Made by a program: the position numbers and the translations under genes. From an uncultured beta proteobacterium (GTDB lineage: Bacteria > Pseudomonadota > Gammaproteobacteria > Burkholderiales > SG8-41), in contig CAIVHG010000015.1 in NCBI GenBank assembly GCA_903905655.1, forward strand, positions 1 to 64,000: a DNA stretch of 64,000 nt, read 5' to 3'. Positions 63,154 through 64,000 of the stretch are shown in pieces. The notes beneath the pieces were generated by a model, which searched no databases, was not told the origin of the DNA, and was given only the letters and a program-made list of their open reading frames with translations. Position 1 is the stretch's first letter. Every line of letters begins with the position of its first letter.

Positions 63154-64000
63154 ATGGCTTTTTCTGCAGGATTGAGTGGACTCAATGCGGCGTCGCAGAA
63201 CTTGGACGTGGTGGGCAACAACGTCGCGAACGCGAGCACGGTCGGCTTTAAGCAATCGCGCGCGGAGTTTGCCGACGTCTTTGCGAATGCGGTCGGCATC
63301 GGCACGCGGGTGGCCGCTGTCGAGCAGCAGTTCAACCAAGGCAATATAAGCGCCACCAACAATCCGCTGGATCTTGCGATCAGCGGCAAGGGTTTCTTTC
63401 GCGTGGAAGACAGCGGGGGAGTCTCCTATTCGCGCAACGGCCAGCTTCATCTCGACAACGCCGGCAATCTCGTAACCTCCGACAATCTCACCGTGACCGG
63501 CTACGGCGCGGATGCGAGCGGTAACGTTGTGCGCTCGGCCCCGGCGCCGCTGCAGGTTTCCAATGCGCCGATGCAGCCGACTGTTACCACCGCCTTCAAG
63601 ATGAGCATGAATCTGGATGCGCGCGCAACACAGCCGTCAACCGCGGTGTTCGATCCTGCCGATCCCACCAGCTATAACGATTCGCAGTCCGACACCGTCT
63701 ATGACACGCTCGGCAACGGGCATGTGTTTACAACGTACTTCGTGAAGACCGCGACCGCCGGGAAATGGGACGTGCACGCCACGGTTGACGGGACTGCGGA
63801 AACGAACGTCAATCTCGGTGCGGGTGCCGGCACTCCGGTCAATCTGCAGTTCGACTCGTCCGGTGCGTTGAGCACTGCAATGCCGATCGCCGCGGTCAAA
63901 CTGACGGTGTCCGGCGGCGGTGTGACGCCGTTGCCGATGTCGCTAGATTTCAGCGGCTCGACCCAGTTCGGTTCCGAGTTCGCAATCAACTCGGTGTTTC
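63154..64000 (+). CDS. flgE: Flagellar hook protein FlgE, N-terminal part, cut by window edge
   Basis: The hook subunit. About 282 residues are present from the ATG at 63154 (AAAGGAG upstream): MAFSAGLSGLNAASQNLDV, VVGNNVANASTVGFKQSRAEFAD and the segment NPLDLAISGKGFFRVEDSGG are typical; the protein continues beyond 64000. Confidence 0.96.
   Translation, partial: MAFSAGLSGLNAASQNLDVVGNNVANASTVGFKQSRAEFADVFANAVGIGTRVAAVEQQFNQGNISATNNPLDLAISGKGFFRVEDSGGVSYSRNGQLHLDNAGNLVTSDNLTVTGYGADASGNVVRSAPAPLQVSNAPMQPTVTTAFKMSMNLDARATQPSTAVFDPADPTSYNDSQSDTVYDTLGNGHVFTTYFVKTATAGKWDVHATVDGTAETNVNLGAGAGTPVNLQFDSSGALSTAMPIAAVKLTVSGGGVTPLPMSLDFSGSTQFGSEFAINSVF

Overview
The window is 64 kb of high-GC, gene-dense chromosome from a flagellated betaproteobacterium. 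The evidence is the combination of metXW, the gshA/gshB/ptsH/ptsI block, the torF-glnK-amt operon, the GshA type seen in Nitrosomonadales and acidithiobacilli, and an flhDC-governed flagellar cluster. Nitrosomonadales or a neighbouring order is my best guess; genus cannot be told. Nearly everything is core or housekeeping. I see no prophage, CRISPR array, tRNA, rRNA or intact insertion sequence.

Layout: (1) 1-1.9 kb, minus strand: metK and the start of ahcY, with an SAH riboswitch before ahcY. (2) 1.9-7.0 kb, plus strand: a lipid A type acyltransferase, a CoA-binding protein, dapF-DUF484-xerC, and an RlmI-type methyltransferase; yidD lies opposite. (3) 7.3-11.9 kb: a metal locus with a small exported protein, an outer-membrane barrel, ZnuA- and ZnuB-like ABC parts without an ATPase, and a CDF transporter. 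(4) 11.9-13.9 kb: hslVU. (5) 13.9-22.6 kb: a copper/silver efflux locus (His/Met-rich exported protein, CusC, CusB fused to CusF, CusA, free CusF) and an NCS2-like permease. (6) 22.7-29.4 kb, minus strand: the elongasome genes mreBCD-mrdA-rodA-rlpA. (7) 29.5-34.9 kb: gatCAB, a DUF4124 protein, pyrE and exonuclease III. (8) 35-38.2 kb, minus strand: metX-metW-ampG behind a SAM-II riboswitch. (9) 38.2-46.4 kb, minus strand: gshA-gshB-EIIA-ptsH-ptsI, split by a 413-bp MITE-like element, and the torF-glnK-amt operon with a sigma54 promoter. (10) 46.6-49.5 kb: ubiK, a YifB/ComM ATPase and an HDOD gene. (11) 49.7-64 kb: flagellar genes flhDC, motAB, a second HDOD gene, flhB-flhA-flhF-flhG-fliA, flgN/flgM/flgA (minus), then flgBCDE running off the end.

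How parts work together: SAM is made by MetK, spent to SAH and removed by AhcY. The window shows an SAH-sensing RNA on the removal step and a SAM-sensing RNA on methionine synthesis (MetX/MetW). The flagellar block reads as a hierarchy: FlhDC at the top, FliA/FlgM checkpoint genes in the middle, with a candidate sigma28 site before flgM and a candidate FlhDC dyad between flgA and flgB.

The points most worth a second look are the SAM-II aptamer with a terminator whose U-tract touches the metX start codon, the MITE-like insertion with TTAG target duplications at the ptsH stop codon, the ATPase-less zinc-type locus, and an FlhG whose Walker A lysines are missing. I found no clearly new multi-gene defence or biosynthetic system.
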